A DNA stretch of 64,000 bases from Anaerolineae bacterium (GTDB lineage: Bacteria; Chloroflexota; Anaerolineae; Promineifilales; Promineifilaceae), in NCBI GenBank assembly GCA_020848035.1, contig JADLAX010000076.1, positions 1-64,000 on the forward strand, read 5' to 3'. Both the position numbers and the translations under genes were made by a program. Positions 35,207 to 44,183 of this stretch are shown here, piece by piece (the first letter of the stretch is position 1; every line of letters starts with the position of its first letter). The notes beneath the pieces were generated by a model, which made no database searches, was not told where the DNA came from, and saw only the letters and a list, made by a program, of their open reading frames with translations.

Positions 35207-35947
35207 TTAATAAACCGTATCGCCCCGGACGAAAGCGGCCGTTTCTTCCCGCCCCGGTCTGTTAAAAAACTGCTCCGTCTGTGCCACCTCAATCAGCTCC
35301 CCCGCCCAGAGCAGGGCAGTGCGGTGGGCAATGCGCCGCGCCTGGAAGATGTTGTGCGTCACCAGCACCACCGTCATGCCGCTGCGCTGGTTCTCCCCCT
35401 GGATGATCGACTCGATGATGCCCACGTTGTTGGGGTCCAGATTGGCCGTCGGCTCGTCCAGCAGCAGCACGTCCGGCTGCGTCACCAACGCTCTGGCCAG
35501 CGCCACCCGCTGCGCCTCCCCCGCCGACAGCTTCGGCGCGGCCTGGTCGGCCAGCGGCGTCAGCCCCAGCCGCGCCAGCCACTCCGCCTCAACCGCTTCC
35601 GCCAATTTTTGCCCGCGCAGCCCCGGCCCGTAGCGCAAATTGGCCCGCACCGAACGTTGCAGCAGCAACGGCCGTTGAAACACAGTCGTCACCCGCCGCC
35701 GCTGCGCCAAATCCAATTCCGGCGTGGCGGGCTGGCCATCAAACCGGACGGTGCCCTGGCTGGCTGGCTCCAAAAAATTGAGTAGCCGCAGCAGCGTGCT
35801 TTTACCCGCCCCGCTTGGTCCCACCAGCGCCAAAATCTCGCCCCGGAAAATGGTGAGCTGCTCCAGGTTGAGGACGGTACGGCCGTCGTACACCTTCTGC
35901 ACCTGCGATAGTTCGTAAACTGGCTGGTTCATCGGCGCTGCGTTCAT
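35207..35947 (-). CDS. tupC: Tungstate/molybdate ABC transporter ATPase
   Basis: The 246-residue protein is an ABC ATPase with Walker A GPSGAGKSTLLRLL, Q-loop region TVFQRPLLL, signature LSAGEAQRVALARAL, Walker B VLLLDEPTANLD and the H-loop VTHN. It would energise uptake of tungstate or molybdate. The ATG at 35947 overlaps the permease stop as ATGA (35944-35947). The likeness to TupC rests mainly on its partners. It is the last gene of an operon, tupA-tupB-tupC, read leftwards. Confidence 0.85.
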   Translation of the reverse strand: MNAAPMNQPVYELSQVQKVYDGRTVLNLEQLTIFRGEILALVGPSGAGKSTLLRLLNFLEPASQGTVRFDGQPATPELDLAQRRRVTTVFQRPLLLQRSVRANLRYGPGLRGQKLAEAVEAEWLARLGLTPLADQAAPKLSAGEAQRVALARALVTQPDVLLLDEPTANLDPNNVGIIESIIQGENQRSGMTVVLVTHNIFQARRIAHRTALLWAGELIEVAQTEQFFNRPGREETAAFVRGDTVY

Positions 35948-36645
35948 CGCCGCACCCCCCGCTGCTGCAAACGGTACAGCGCCACGTTGGCCAATAACGA
36001 CAGCAGCAGCAAGATGAGGCCTAGGGCAATCGCCAGGGCAAACTCGCCGCGCCGTGTTTCCAGCACGATGGCGGTTGTCAGCACCCGCGTCTCGCCGCGA
36101 ATGTTGCCGCCCACCAGAATCACCGCGCCCACTTCGGAGATGATGCTGCCAAACGCGGCCACAATCGCGGCAAACACGCCCAGCTTGGATTCCCGCAGCA
36201 TGGTGCGGGCCAGCTGCCAGCGGGTGGCGCCCAGGGCACGCAGCTGCAAGGGCAAGAGGGGATCGTGGGATTGAACGGCCGTTAACGTCAACCCCACCAC
36301 CAGCGGCCAGGCAATCACCGTTTGTGCCATGATCATGGCGGAGGGAGTGAACAGCCATTGCAATTCGCCCAGCGGACCCTGGTTAGATAGCAGCAGGTAG
36401 ACAAAAAGGCCCACCACCACCGGCGGCAGGCCCATGCCTGTGTAAATGAGTGGAATGAGGCAGCCGCCGCCGGGAAAGCGCCCCGCCAGCCCCAGCAGCG
36501 CCCCCACCGGCAGCCCCAGCAGCAGCGCCAGCAGCAGGGCAATTCCCGTCACCCGCAGCGTCAGCCCGACAATGGCCACCAACTCCGCATCGCCCGAGGT
36601 GAGCAGTTGAAAAGCGTTGAGGAAAGCGTCTAACAGCGTCTGCAT
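35944..36645 (-). CDS. tupB: Tungstate/molybdate ABC transporter permease
   Basis: The 233-residue protein has six hydrophobic helices and the EAA-type cytoplasmic loop (LRALGATRWQLARTMLRESKLG), followed by GSIISEVGAVILVGGNI, typical of TupB. It forms the membrane channel with TupC. It is separated from tupA by a hairpin repeat (36666-36716). Confidence 0.85.
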   Translation of the reverse strand: MQTLLDAFLNAFQLLTSGDAELVAIVGLTLRVTGIALLLALLLGLPVGALLGLAGRFPGGGCLIPLIYTGMGLPPVVVGLFVYLLLSNQGPLGELQWLFTPSAMIMAQTVIAWPLVVGLTLTAVQSHDPLLPLQLRALGATRWQLARTMLRESKLGVFAAIVAAFGSIISEVGAVILVGGNIRGETRVLTTAIVLETRRGEFALAIALGLILLLLSLLANVALYRLQQRGVRR

Positions 36646-36665
36646 AGAAGTGAGATTGGAGACTG

Positions 36666-36716
36666 GAGATTAGAGATTGGAGATTTTATGTCTCCCAATC
36701 TCCAATCTCTAATCTC
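36666..36716. repeat. Intergenic hairpin of the gagattg family
   Basis: A 19-base arm at 36666-36684 is inverted exactly at 36698-36716. It sits between tupA and tupB within the operon, so it may reduce read-through or protect the tupA message from decay. Confidence 0.75.
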
Positions 36717-36722
36717 TTGTTT

Positions 36723-37580
36723 TTACTGGTCGCGCCAGGCTTGCGAATCGGCGTAGAAGAGCGGCTGGCCATAAGTGTCGCTGCCAAATTCGGCGATCAC
36801 CGCCTGCGTCTCCACGCTGGTGATCCATTCGACAAACTCGTTGGCCAGGTCATCGTTGATGTTGCCCTTGTCTGGATTCACCGGGATAACACCGTATGGA
36901 TTGTACAGCGAGAGGTCACCGTTTTCCTCGATGCTTTCGCCGCCGACCATGATGACCAGGTTGGGCAGATTGTCCCGCTGGCTCAAAAAGGTGCCGCGAT
37001 CGGTGATGGTATACGCGCCGCTTTCATTGGCAAAACGCAGCGTGTCGCCCATGCCCTGGCCCAACGATTTGTACCAATCGGCTTCGATATCGCTGGGCAG
37101 ACCGGCCGCTTCCCATAGCGAACGCTCTTTGGAATGCGTGCCGCTGTCGTCGCCGCGCGAGGCAAAGGTGGCTTCGGTTTCGGCGATGGCGTTCAGCGCG
37201 TCCGAGGCCAGCGCCATGCCCTGAATTCCGGCCGGGTCGTCTGCCGGGCCGACGAGGATGAAGTCGTTGTACATCACATCGAACCGCGCCGTGCCGTGGC
37301 CATCGGCCACAAAGGCATCTTCGCGGCTGCGGGCGTGTACCAAAATGATGTCGGCATCGCCCGCTTCGCCCAGCTCAATGGCCTGGCCGGTGCCTACGGC
37401 CACCACGTCAACACGGGCGTTAAATTCCTCTTCAAAATCGGGCAAGATCACTTCCAGCAGGCCGGAATCCTCGGTGCTGGTGGTGGTGGCCAGCCGCAGC
37501 ACTTCGGGTTCTTTTGGCCCACACGCCACCAGGAAGAATACGGCCGTACCCAAAACAAACATTCGCCAGTATTTCAACAT
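36723..37580 (-). CDS. tupA: Tungstate/molybdate-binding lipoprotein
   Basis: The 285-residue protein begins with a lipoprotein signal (FVLGTAVFFLVAC, Cys20). The mature start, LRLATTTSTEDSGLLEVILP, carries the TTTSTEDSGLL anion-binding loop typical of TupA, followed by the DIILVHARSREDAFV and RGDDSGTHSKE segments that complete the oxyanion site. It captures tungstate, or possibly molybdate, outside the cell. The nearby CoxL-type enzyme needs molybdenum cofactor, which makes this transporter a likely supplier. Confidence 0.9.
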   Translation of the reverse strand: MLKYWRMFVLGTAVFFLVACGPKEPEVLRLATTTSTEDSGLLEVILPDFEEEFNARVDVVAVGTGQAIELGEAGDADIILVHARSREDAFVADGHGTARFDVMYNDFILVGPADDPAGIQGMALASDALNAIAETEATFASRGDDSGTHSKERSLWEAAGLPSDIEADWYKSLGQGMGDTLRFANESGAYTITDRGTFLSQRDNLPNLVIMVGGESIEENGDLSLYNPYGVIPVNPDKGNINDDLANEFVEWITSVETQAVIAEFGSDTYGQPLFYADSQAWRDQ

Positions 37581-37882
37581 CTTTTACCTCCATGACTTGT
37601 GCAAATCGGGTTCCGCTATGATGAATGATCATAGCGCGGTGCGAGTATATGAAAATTCAGACGGGTGTCAATTGAAGTAGGCGTGGTTCAGCAATTCGAA
37701 ATTTGGAAGTGAGTTAACAGCTCTGGCCTTAGTTGCGGTGTGTCGTCGCCTCGGCGCTTCGCGCCTGGCGACGTTTTTTAGGGGGTTTTTTCAGTTTTGG
37801 GGGTGGAACACCCCCAAAACTGAAAAAACCCAAAATATTCCCCGCACAGGGCGCGCAGCACCCTGTGCGGGCGAAACATGGA
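37581..37882. other. Gap between tupA and the ModE-type gene, holding three hairpins
   Basis: Both flanking genes are on the minus strand, so this 302-base stretch is the tupA leader, or the terminator region of the regulator gene. It contains three consecutive stem-loops at 37744-37871, annotated separately, and no further gene. Confidence 0.55.
37744..37871. promoter_or_regulatory. Three consecutive stem-loops upstream of tupA
   Basis: Hairpin 1 is CGTCGCC..GGCGACG (37744-37773). Hairpin 2 is a perfect 22-bp stem, 37783-37804 with 37810-37831, and a five-base loop. Hairpin 3 is CCCGCACAGG..CCTGTGCGGG (37841-37871). Read on the minus strand, stem 3 comes first after the regulator gene and stem 2 begins with GGG-T6, so one of them may be a terminator. 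Confidence 0.6.
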
Positions 37883-38236
37883 CTATTTGAGGGGATTATC
37901 GAGGAGGGGGGTGAGAACGGCCGTTACCCGTTCCGTCATCTGCTGCTCCAATTCCTGGCTGACCTGGGCAAAGGCCGCGATGAGATTGTGCGCCAGCGCG
38001 GTGAGCGTTGCCCCGCCGCCGCGCTGGCCGCCCACCTGGGTTTGCACCAGCTTGTGGCCCAGGCGCGTTTCCATCTCGTGGATCTTTTGCCAGGCGGTGC
38101 GGTAATGCACGTCCATCACCGCCGCCGCCCCGCTGATTGAGCCAGTGTCGGCCACCGCCTGCAGCAGCCTCATGCGCCAGATGGAGAAGACCACCTCGCC
38201 GTCATTTTCCAACCATAAATTGAGTCGAGGTTTCAT
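37883..38236 (-). CDS. ModE-type HTH regulator lacking the MOP domain
   Basis: The 117-residue protein is the N-terminal winged-helix half of ModE: RMRLLQAVADTGSISGAAAVMDVHYRTAWQKIHEME, with the LGHKLVQTQVGGQRGGGATLT wing. The molybdate-binding MOP domains of full ModE are absent, as in many single-domain ModE-like proteins next to tup or mod operons. It probably controls tupABC, lying just upstream of it on the same strand, but how it senses the metal is not visible. Confidence 0.85.
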   Translation of the reverse strand: MKPRLNLWLENDGEVVFSIWRMRLLQAVADTGSISGAAAVMDVHYRTAWQKIHEMETRLGHKLVQTQVGGQRGGGATLTALAHNLIAAFAQVSQELEQQMTERVTAVLTPLLDNPLK

Positions 38237-38260
38237 CGAGTTCCTTTCGTAATCGGTAAT

Positions 38261-38325
38261 CGGTTATCGGTAATCGCTGTTTCCACCGACAACCGTTCAC
38301 CGATAACCGTTCACCGACCACCGAT
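38261..38325. repeat. Intergenic hairpin of the taatcgg family
   Basis: Tandem TAATCGG/TTATCGG heptamers (38250-38275) face CCGTTCACCGATAA units; CGGTTATCGGT (38261-38271) is inverted exactly at 38299-38309. It ends at the stop codon of the thiolase-like gene. Confidence 0.7.
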
Positions 38326-39467
38326 CAAATGCCGAAAACATGCGTCAGCACCGTGGCGGCTGCGCCGCCGACGCTTTGCAGCAGACCGATGCGGGCGTTT
38401 TGCACCTGGTTTTGGCCAGCTTGCCCGGTGAGCTGCTGCACAATTTCGGCCGTCTGGTACAGCGCTGTGGCCCCGATGGGATGGCCGCGCGCCTTCAGAC
38501 CGCCCATGGTGGCGATAGGCAAACGGCCGTTTAACCCAATCTCCCCCTCTGCCGCCAGCCGCCAGCCGAGGCCGGGTGGGGCAAACCCCACCGCCTCCAG
38601 CAGCAGGCAGGCCATGATGCTGAATGCATCGTGTACTTCGTATAGACTCACGTCTGCGGCCGTGAGGTTGGCCCGCTGGAACGCTTTTTGCGCCGACAGT
38701 CGCGCCGCCTCCAGCACCAGCGGGTTGGCGCGATCGGCCAGGCGGAAGCGGTCGGTGGCCACGCTGGAGGCCAGGATGTGCACCGGCATGTCGGTGAAGG
38801 TGCGGGCAGCCTGGCTGGGAGCCAGCAGCACGGCCGCCGCGCCATCGCAAATGGGCGAGCAGTCCAGCAGCCGAATCGGCGGCACGATGAAGCGCGATTG
38901 CCGCACATCGTCTGCCGAAATGGGCTTGTGGAAGAGGGCGTTGGGGTTGGTTAGCGCATTTTGGTGGGCATTGACGGCAAAATTGGCCAGCCCATCTTCG
39001 GGCATGCCGTACTGGGCCATGTACCGCAGCATCAACTCCGCGTTTTTGCTGATGAGCGTGGCCCCGGCGGCGACCTCCTGCCGGGCATCCAGCGCCTTGG
39101 CCAGGGCGGGTGTGGCCGCGCCCTGGCTCATCTTCTCCACGCCAACAGCCACGGCCAAATCGGCTTCACCGCTGGCGACGGCCAGGTAAGCCATGCGCAG
39201 CGCTGCCGCTCCGGTGGCCGTGGCTGCCCGCACCTGGAGCGCCTCGATGCCAAACAGTCCGGCCTCATCGGCAATGAGGGCGGCGATGTGTTTCTGGTTT
39301 TGCAGCTCGTCGCTGAGCATGTTGCCCGCAAACAGCGCGTCTACCCGGTCTACTCCAGCAGCAGACATGGCTTGATGAACGGCCGTTGCGCCCAACCGCC
39401 TTAAACTTTCGGCATAAACCTTCTGCACCGGCACCTGCCCAATGCCGACAATGCTGACCTGTCTCAT
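38325..39467 (-). CDS. Thiolase-family protein without the usual nucleophilic Cys
   Basis: The 380-residue protein is of the archaeal/SCP-x thiolase type: VSIVGIGQVPVQKVYAES start, SLYEVHDAFSIMACLL (His in the conserved HDAF), GGLKARGHPIGATAL and the QSVGGAAATVLTHVF end. At the position of the acyl-accepting Cys (normally ACASG) the sequence reads ATATG with Thr83. Without the Cys it cannot run the normal ping-pong thiolysis; it may be a scaffold subunit needing a partner, or have changed function. It lies upstream of (on the same strand as) the modE-like gene and downstream of a family III CoA-transferase. Confidence 0.8.
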   Translation of the reverse strand: MRQVSIVGIGQVPVQKVYAESLRRLGATAVHQAMSAAGVDRVDALFAGNMLSDELQNQKHIAALIADEAGLFGIEALQVRAATATGAAALRMAYLAVASGEADLAVAVGVEKMSQGAATPALAKALDARQEVAAGATLISKNAELMLRYMAQYGMPEDGLANFAVNAHQNALTNPNALFHKPISADDVRQSRFIVPPIRLLDCSPICDGAAAVLLAPSQAARTFTDMPVHILASSVATDRFRLADRANPLVLEAARLSAQKAFQRANLTAADVSLYEVHDAFSIMACLLLEAVGFAPPGLGWRLAAEGEIGLNGRLPIATMGGLKARGHPIGATALYQTAEIVQQLTGQAGQNQVQNARIGLLQSVGGAAATVLTHVFGI

Positions 39468-39480
39468 GAATCACCAACTT

Positions 39481-39532
39481 GTAGCCGCGGATTCTTTACA
39501 CGAGAAAAAGCGCGGAAAGAATCCGCGGCTAC
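39481..39532. repeat. GTAGCCGCGG palindrome (left flank of DUF4177-like gene)
   Basis: GTAGCCGCGGATTCTTT (39481-39497) is inverted exactly at 39516-39532 around an 18-base loop. Confidence 0.8.
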
Positions 39533-39539
39533 GATTTGA

Positions 39540-39809
39540 TTATGCTGGCCGCTTGAAGACGCAAAAATATTTGTTCGTCCAGCGGCGCATGCCGCCGCCT
39601 TCGTGCATTAACACATCTTCATTGCTGCCGACAAAAGCGGGCTGCATGTGAACCAGTTCCCACCCTTTGGCCCCCAAACGGTTCAGTTCAGGCATCATCA
39701 GCTCCGGGCTGTAGCTGGCCAACTCTTTTGATTCGATTGAATAGGTCAGTGAGTCAGCACCTCGTTTATCGGCTTCCAAAAACAGCGTCAGATATTCCCA
39801 TTGTTGCAT
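39540..39809 (-). CDS. Small DUF4177-like protein
   Basis: The 89-residue protein (MQQWEYLTLFLEADKRG ... LNRLGAKGWELVHMQPA ... YFCVFKRPA) has the pattern of DUF4177: an opening W-E-Y strand, a NxLGxxGWELV helix-strand and a closing F-K-R strand. Function is unknown. It sits between two copies of the GTAGCCGCGG palindrome, both facing the same way, which makes it look like a cassette. Confidence 0.65.
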   Translation of the reverse strand: MQQWEYLTLFLEADKRGADSLTYSIESKELASYSPELMMPELNRLGAKGWELVHMQPAFVGSNEDVLMHEGGGMRRWTNKYFCVFKRPA

Positions 39810-39823
39810 TTGATTTTCCTCAT

Positions 39824-39880
39824 GTAGCCGCAGTTTCTTACTGCGCTTCTTTGTTTTGCGCGGAAAGAATCCGCGGCTAC
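39824..39880. repeat. GTAGCCGCGG palindrome (right flank of DUF4177-like gene)
   Basis: GTAGCCGCAGTTTCTTA (39824-39840) and AAAGAATCCGCGGCTAC (39864-39880) form an imperfect stem; the right arm equals that of the copy at 39481. Confidence 0.75.
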
Positions 39881-39883
39881 GAA

Positions 39884-41101
39884 TTAGATGACGCCTTCGG
39901 TTTTTAGATTCTCAATCGTGTCTGTTTCATATCCTAGCAGAGATTGCAGGATTTCGGCCGTGTGCTGGCCGAGGGTGGGCGGGGCGTAACGCACGCTGGT
40001 GGGCGTGGTGGGGATTTTCAGCGGCGAGTTGACCAGCGGCACGCTGCCCGCGGTGGGGTGCGGCACGTCGATCCGGGTGTGGCGCGCCTGCACCTGCTCG
40101 TTGGCAAACACCTGGGCCATGTTGTTAATCGGCGCGGAGGGGATGCCGACCTCGTCGCAGAGGGCCATCCACTCGGTGGCGCTGCGGCTGGCAAACAGCT
40201 CGTTGAGCATGGCGACGACGGTTTGGCGATTGGCCAGGCGGGCGGTGTTGGTGGCGAAGCGTTCGTCTGCAATCCATTCGGGGTGGGAAACGGCCGTACA
40301 AAACTTCCGCCACTGGTGATCATTACCGCAGGCAAAAGCAAACTGCTGGTCGCTCGCCTGGAACTCCTGGTAGGGCACAATGTTGGGGTGCCCGTTGCCA
40401 AAGCGCCCCGGCAGCTCGCCCGACACCAGGTAGTTGCTGGCCACATACGACATCAGCGCCACCTGCGAATCGAGCAGGGCCATGTCGATGCGCTGCCCCT
40501 CGCCGGTGCGCTCGCGGGCAAACAGCGCCGCCAAAATCGCGTTGCTGGCAAAAATGCCCGTCGCCAAATCGGCAATAGCGATGCCCGCACGGGTCATGCT
40601 GCCGTCAGCCGGACCAGTCACGCTCATGAAGCCGCCCATTGCCTGCACCATGAAGTCGTAGCCTGCGCGGTCCTGGTACGGCCCGTCGCTGCCGTAGCCG
40701 GTGATGGTGCAGTAGATGAGGCCGGGGCGCAGCTGCTGGAGCGTCTCGTAATCCAGCCCCCAGCGGGCCAGCGTGCCCGTGCGGAAATTTTCTACCAGCA
40801 CATCCCCTTGGCGGATGAGGCTCTTGAGAATTTCCAGACCTTTGGCCGATTTGAGGTTGAGCGTCAGGCTGCGCTTGTTGCGGTTGGCGGAGAGGAAGTA
40901 GGCCGCTTCGCCGCGCAGGCCATCGGGGGCGTCGGTGAAGGGCGGTCCCCAGTGGCGCGTGTCGTCGCCGAGGCCAGGGGCTTCAATTTTGATGACGTCC
41001 GCGCCCAAATCGCCAAGCATTTGGGTGCAGTAAGGCCCCGCCAACACGCGGGTAAGGTCGATGATACGAATGCCGTCGAGCAGGCCAGGTTTGTGGGTCA
41101 T
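39884..41101 (-). CDS. Family III CoA-transferase (CaiB/BaiF/Frc type)
   Basis: The 405-residue protein is a full-length CaiB/BaiF enzyme, which moves CoA between carboxylic acids through a mixed anhydride. Motifs: RIIDLTRVLAGPYCTQMLGDLGADVIKIE, the catalytic-Asp region GYDFMVQAMGGFMSVTG, and RIDMALLDSQVALM. It likely activates a carboxylate made by the surrounding pathway. Substrate not predictable. It faces the divergent hydroxylase genes across a 170-base gap with a clear promoter on the plus strand. Confidence 0.85.
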   Translation of the reverse strand: MTHKPGLLDGIRIIDLTRVLAGPYCTQMLGDLGADVIKIEAPGLGDDTRHWGPPFTDAPDGLRGEAAYFLSANRNKRSLTLNLKSAKGLEILKSLIRQGDVLVENFRTGTLARWGLDYETLQQLRPGLIYCTITGYGSDGPYQDRAGYDFMVQAMGGFMSVTGPADGSMTRAGIAIADLATGIFASNAILAALFARERTGEGQRIDMALLDSQVALMSYVASNYLVSGELPGRFGNGHPNIVPYQEFQASDQQFAFACGNDHQWRKFCTAVSHPEWIADERFATNTARLANRQTVVAMLNELFASRSATEWMALCDEVGIPSAPINNMAQVFANEQVQARHTRIDVPHPTAGSVPLVNSPLKIPTTPTSVRYAPPTLGQHTAEILQSLLGYETDTIENLKTEGVI

Positions 41102-41142
41102 TGTGGTTCCTTTGTGTACCGGTCACCGATTACCGGGTAAGT

Positions 41143-41171
41143 TTGACAAGATACGGCCGTTCCATGATAAT
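41143..41171 (+). promoter_or_regulatory. Sigma-70-type promoter upstream of the molybdenum hydroxylase genes
   Basis: TTGACA (41143-41148) and GATAAT (41166-41171) are separated by exactly 17 bases. The spacer contains a full ACGGCCGT palindrome (41153-41160). The first gene starts about 100 bases downstream. Confidence 0.6.
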
Positions 41172-41271
41172 ATTTTTTCCTCCCAATACCTTGCGGAAAA
41201 AGGGTTTGTTGGCCATGTAGTAGATGATAAAAAGCCCCCCGATTTTACGCAAGCAGATAAGGATTTCTCAC

Positions 41272-42147
41272 ATGAAACCAGCTCCTTTTGAATATGTGGC
41301 ACCTGATTCGTTGGACGGTGCGCTGGCGGCGATGCAGCAGCACGGCTTTGACGCCAAGCCGCTGGCCGGTGGCCAGAGCCTGGTGCCGGTGATGAACTTT
41401 CGCCTGGCCCAGCCGAGCGTCTTGATTGATTTAAACGGCGTGCCGGGGCTGGATGGTATCTGGCAAACGTCCGATGGCGCACTCCATTTTGGCAGCATGG
41501 TGCGCCAGAGCCGCCTGGAGCGCGATCCGCTGGTGGCCCAGCACCAGCCGCTGCTGGCCGAGGCGCTGCCCTTCATCGCCCATCCGCAGATTCGCAACCG
41601 GGGCACGTTTGGCGGCAGTCTGGCCCATGCCGACCCGGCGGCCGAGCTGCCGCTGATTTGTGTGGCGCTGAACGGCCGACTCAAGCTGCAATCGGCCGCA
41701 GGTGAACGGTGGCTGGCCGCCCGCGATTTCTACACCAGCCTGTTCACCACCGACATCGCCGACGAGGAGCTGCTGGTGGAGATTGCCCTGCCGCCGCTGC
41801 CTGCCCGCACCGGCACGGCGTTCACCGAGATGGCCCGGCGGCACGGCGATTATGCCCTGGCTGGCGTAGCTGCTGTGGTGACGGTGGACGCCAGCGGCGT
41901 TTGCACGGCGGCCCGGCTGGTTTACCTGAATGCGGGTGAGGTGCCGATGGTGGCGGAAGAAGCCGCAAAGCTGTTGGTGGGGCAACGGCCGTCGGAGGCT
42001 GTGTGGTTGGCAACGGCCGTAGCCGCCAGCCAAAACGAAATCGACCCCCGCGGCGACATCCACGCTACCGCCGACTACAAACGCCACCTGGCCAAAGTCC
42101 TCACCATCCGCGCCCTCAAGCAGGCCTTTGCGCGGGCAGGGAAATAA
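41272..42147 (+). CDS. Molybdenum hydroxylase FAD-binding subunit (CoxM-like)
   Basis: The 291-residue protein is the medium subunit of the xanthine dehydrogenase/CO dehydrogenase family. FAD-binding motifs are AGGQSLVPVMNFRLAQPSVLIDLN and RNRGTFGGSLAHADPAAELP. It accepts electrons from the iron-sulphur subunit and passes them on to an external acceptor. AAGGA lies upstream of the ATG at 41272. The small subunit follows after a hairpin; the large subunit is encoded 12 kb away at 54640. Confidence 0.9.
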   Translation: MKPAPFEYVAPDSLDGALAAMQQHGFDAKPLAGGQSLVPVMNFRLAQPSVLIDLNGVPGLDGIWQTSDGALHFGSMVRQSRLERDPLVAQHQPLLAEALPFIAHPQIRNRGTFGGSLAHADPAAELPLICVALNGRLKLQSAAGERWLAARDFYTSLFTTDIADEELLVEIALPPLPARTGTAFTEMARRHGDYALAGVAAVVTVDASGVCTAARLVYLNAGEVPMVAEEAAKLLVGQRPSEAVWLATAVAASQNEIDPRGDIHATADYKRHLAKVLTIRALKQAFARAGK

Positions 42148-42152
42148 CCTCC

Positions 42153-42206
42153 GTAGCCGCGGTTTCTTACCGCGCTTTTTTTTACGCGGTAAGAAACCGC
42201 GGCTAC
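42153..42206. repeat. GTAGCCGCGG palindrome between coxM- and coxS-like genes
   Basis: A 22-base arm (42153-42174) starting GTAGCCGCGGTTTCTTACCG is inverted exactly at 42185-42206, loop 10 bases. It is the most perfect copy of this family here. Confidence 0.85.
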
Positions 42207-42225
42207 ATCAGGACAAAACGCAATT

Positions 42226-42695
<470 letters not shown>

Positions 42696-42699
<4 letters not shown>

Positions 42700-44003
42700 A
42701 CAAACGAATCAACCTCGACGCCTCGTTGGCGGTGATTGCCAGCGAGCTGCGCAGCGGCGGCTGGCCGCTGCGCGACTACCTGGCCAAACTGGAGCAGCGC
42801 TTTAATGAGCGTGAACCGGACGTGCTGGCCTTTGTGCCGGAAGACGGCCGTTTCCCCCGCCTCCACCACCAAGCGCAACAACTTCTCGATAAATACCCCA
42901 ATCCGGCCGATCGGCCCCCGCTGTTTGGCATCCCGCTGGGGGTTAAGGACATTTTCCAGGTTGAGGGTTTCACTACGCGGGCGGGCAGCCAGCTGCCCAC
43001 CGACGTCTTGCAGGGCAGCCAGGCGCCCAGCGTGACGGCGCTGCGCCAGGCCGGGGCGCTCATTTTGGGCAAAACGGTTACCACCGAATTTGCCTACTTT
43101 GGCCCTGGCCCGACGCGCAATCCGCATAACCCGGCGCATACGCCCGGCGGCAGCAGCAGCGGCTCGGCGGCGGCGGTGGGGGCGGGCATTGCCCCGCTGA
43201 CCTTGGGCACGCAGACGATTGGCTCGGTCAACCGCCCGGCGGCGTTTTGTGGGGCGGTGGGCTACAAACCCACCTACAACCGCATCGACAAAACGGGCGT
43301 TCTGCCGCTGTCGGTTTCGCTGGATCACGTCGGCTGTTTTAGCAACGACGTGGCCGGGATGGAGCTGGTGGCCGGGTTGTTATGTCAACACTGGCAGCTG
43401 GTGGTGACGGAGAAAAAGCCGGTGCTGGGCATTCCCGAAGGGCTGTATTTGCAGCGGGCGTCGGCCGAGGGGCGCAAACATTTTCGGCAGCTGTGCCGTC
43501 GCCTGCACGATGCGGGTTTTATTGTGAAGTCAGTCGAGGCGATGCCCGATTTCGACAAAATTTACGAACGGCACAACCTGATCGTGGCTGCCGAAGCGGC
43601 CCGGTTCCATGCCGATTGGTTTGCCGAATTTGGCGAAAAGTATCACCCAAAAACGGCCGAACTCATCCAGCGCGGCCAGAAAGTGACCGATCAGCAGCTG
43701 AAGCGGGCGGTGGCGGGACGGACTGCGCTGCGCGAATCGCTGCTGCAGCTGATGGACAAAAACGCCATCGACCTGTGGCTCTCGCCACCCGCGCCCGGAG
43801 CAGCCCCGGCCGGGCTGGACAGCACGGGTGATCCGGTGATGAACCTGCCCTGGACCCATGCGGGCCTGCCCACGCTGTCGCTGCCTGCGGGCAAAAACAA
43901 GGCCGGTTTGCCGCTTGGTTTGCAATTGACAGGCCGCTGGTTTGGCGATGAGGCGCTGCTGAGTTTTGCCTGCCAGATTGAACCGGTTTTGGCCACGGTT
44001 TGA
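42696..44003 (+). CDS. Amidase (amidase signature family)
   Basis: The 435-residue enzyme hydrolyses a carboxamide. The Ser-cisSer-Lys triad is Lys84 (GVKDIF), Ser153 (GGSSSGSA) and Ser177 (TIGSVNRPA), with the same 69- and 24-residue spacing as malonamidase E2. It starts with GTG at 42696, overlapping the CoxS-like stop codon, so it is made with the hydroxylase. The substrate may be an amide arising from the hydroxylated compound; GatA is excluded by context and by the weak C-terminal likeness. Confidence 0.85.
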
Positions 44004-44060
44004 CGTGGTAATTTTTCTAAATAAGGGTCAACACCAATTAGTGTGCTTCTGTGATTAATA

Positions 44061-44119
44061 ATCAAAGATTTCGCAGATTTACCAGATTTTTAATCTTTTC
44101 AATCTGCGAAATCTTTGAT
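44061..44119. repeat. Intergenic hairpin of the cagatttcg family
   Basis: ATCAAAGATTTCGCAGATT (44061-44079) is inverted exactly at 44101-44119. It is the sister of the hairpin at 11794, and a single arm occurs at 62331-62361. Confidence 0.8.
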
Positions 44120-44183
44120 AAAAGCCTTTGTCAGGCACACTATTTGTCGAAGAGCCCTAAATAATAAACTACAGATTTCACAG

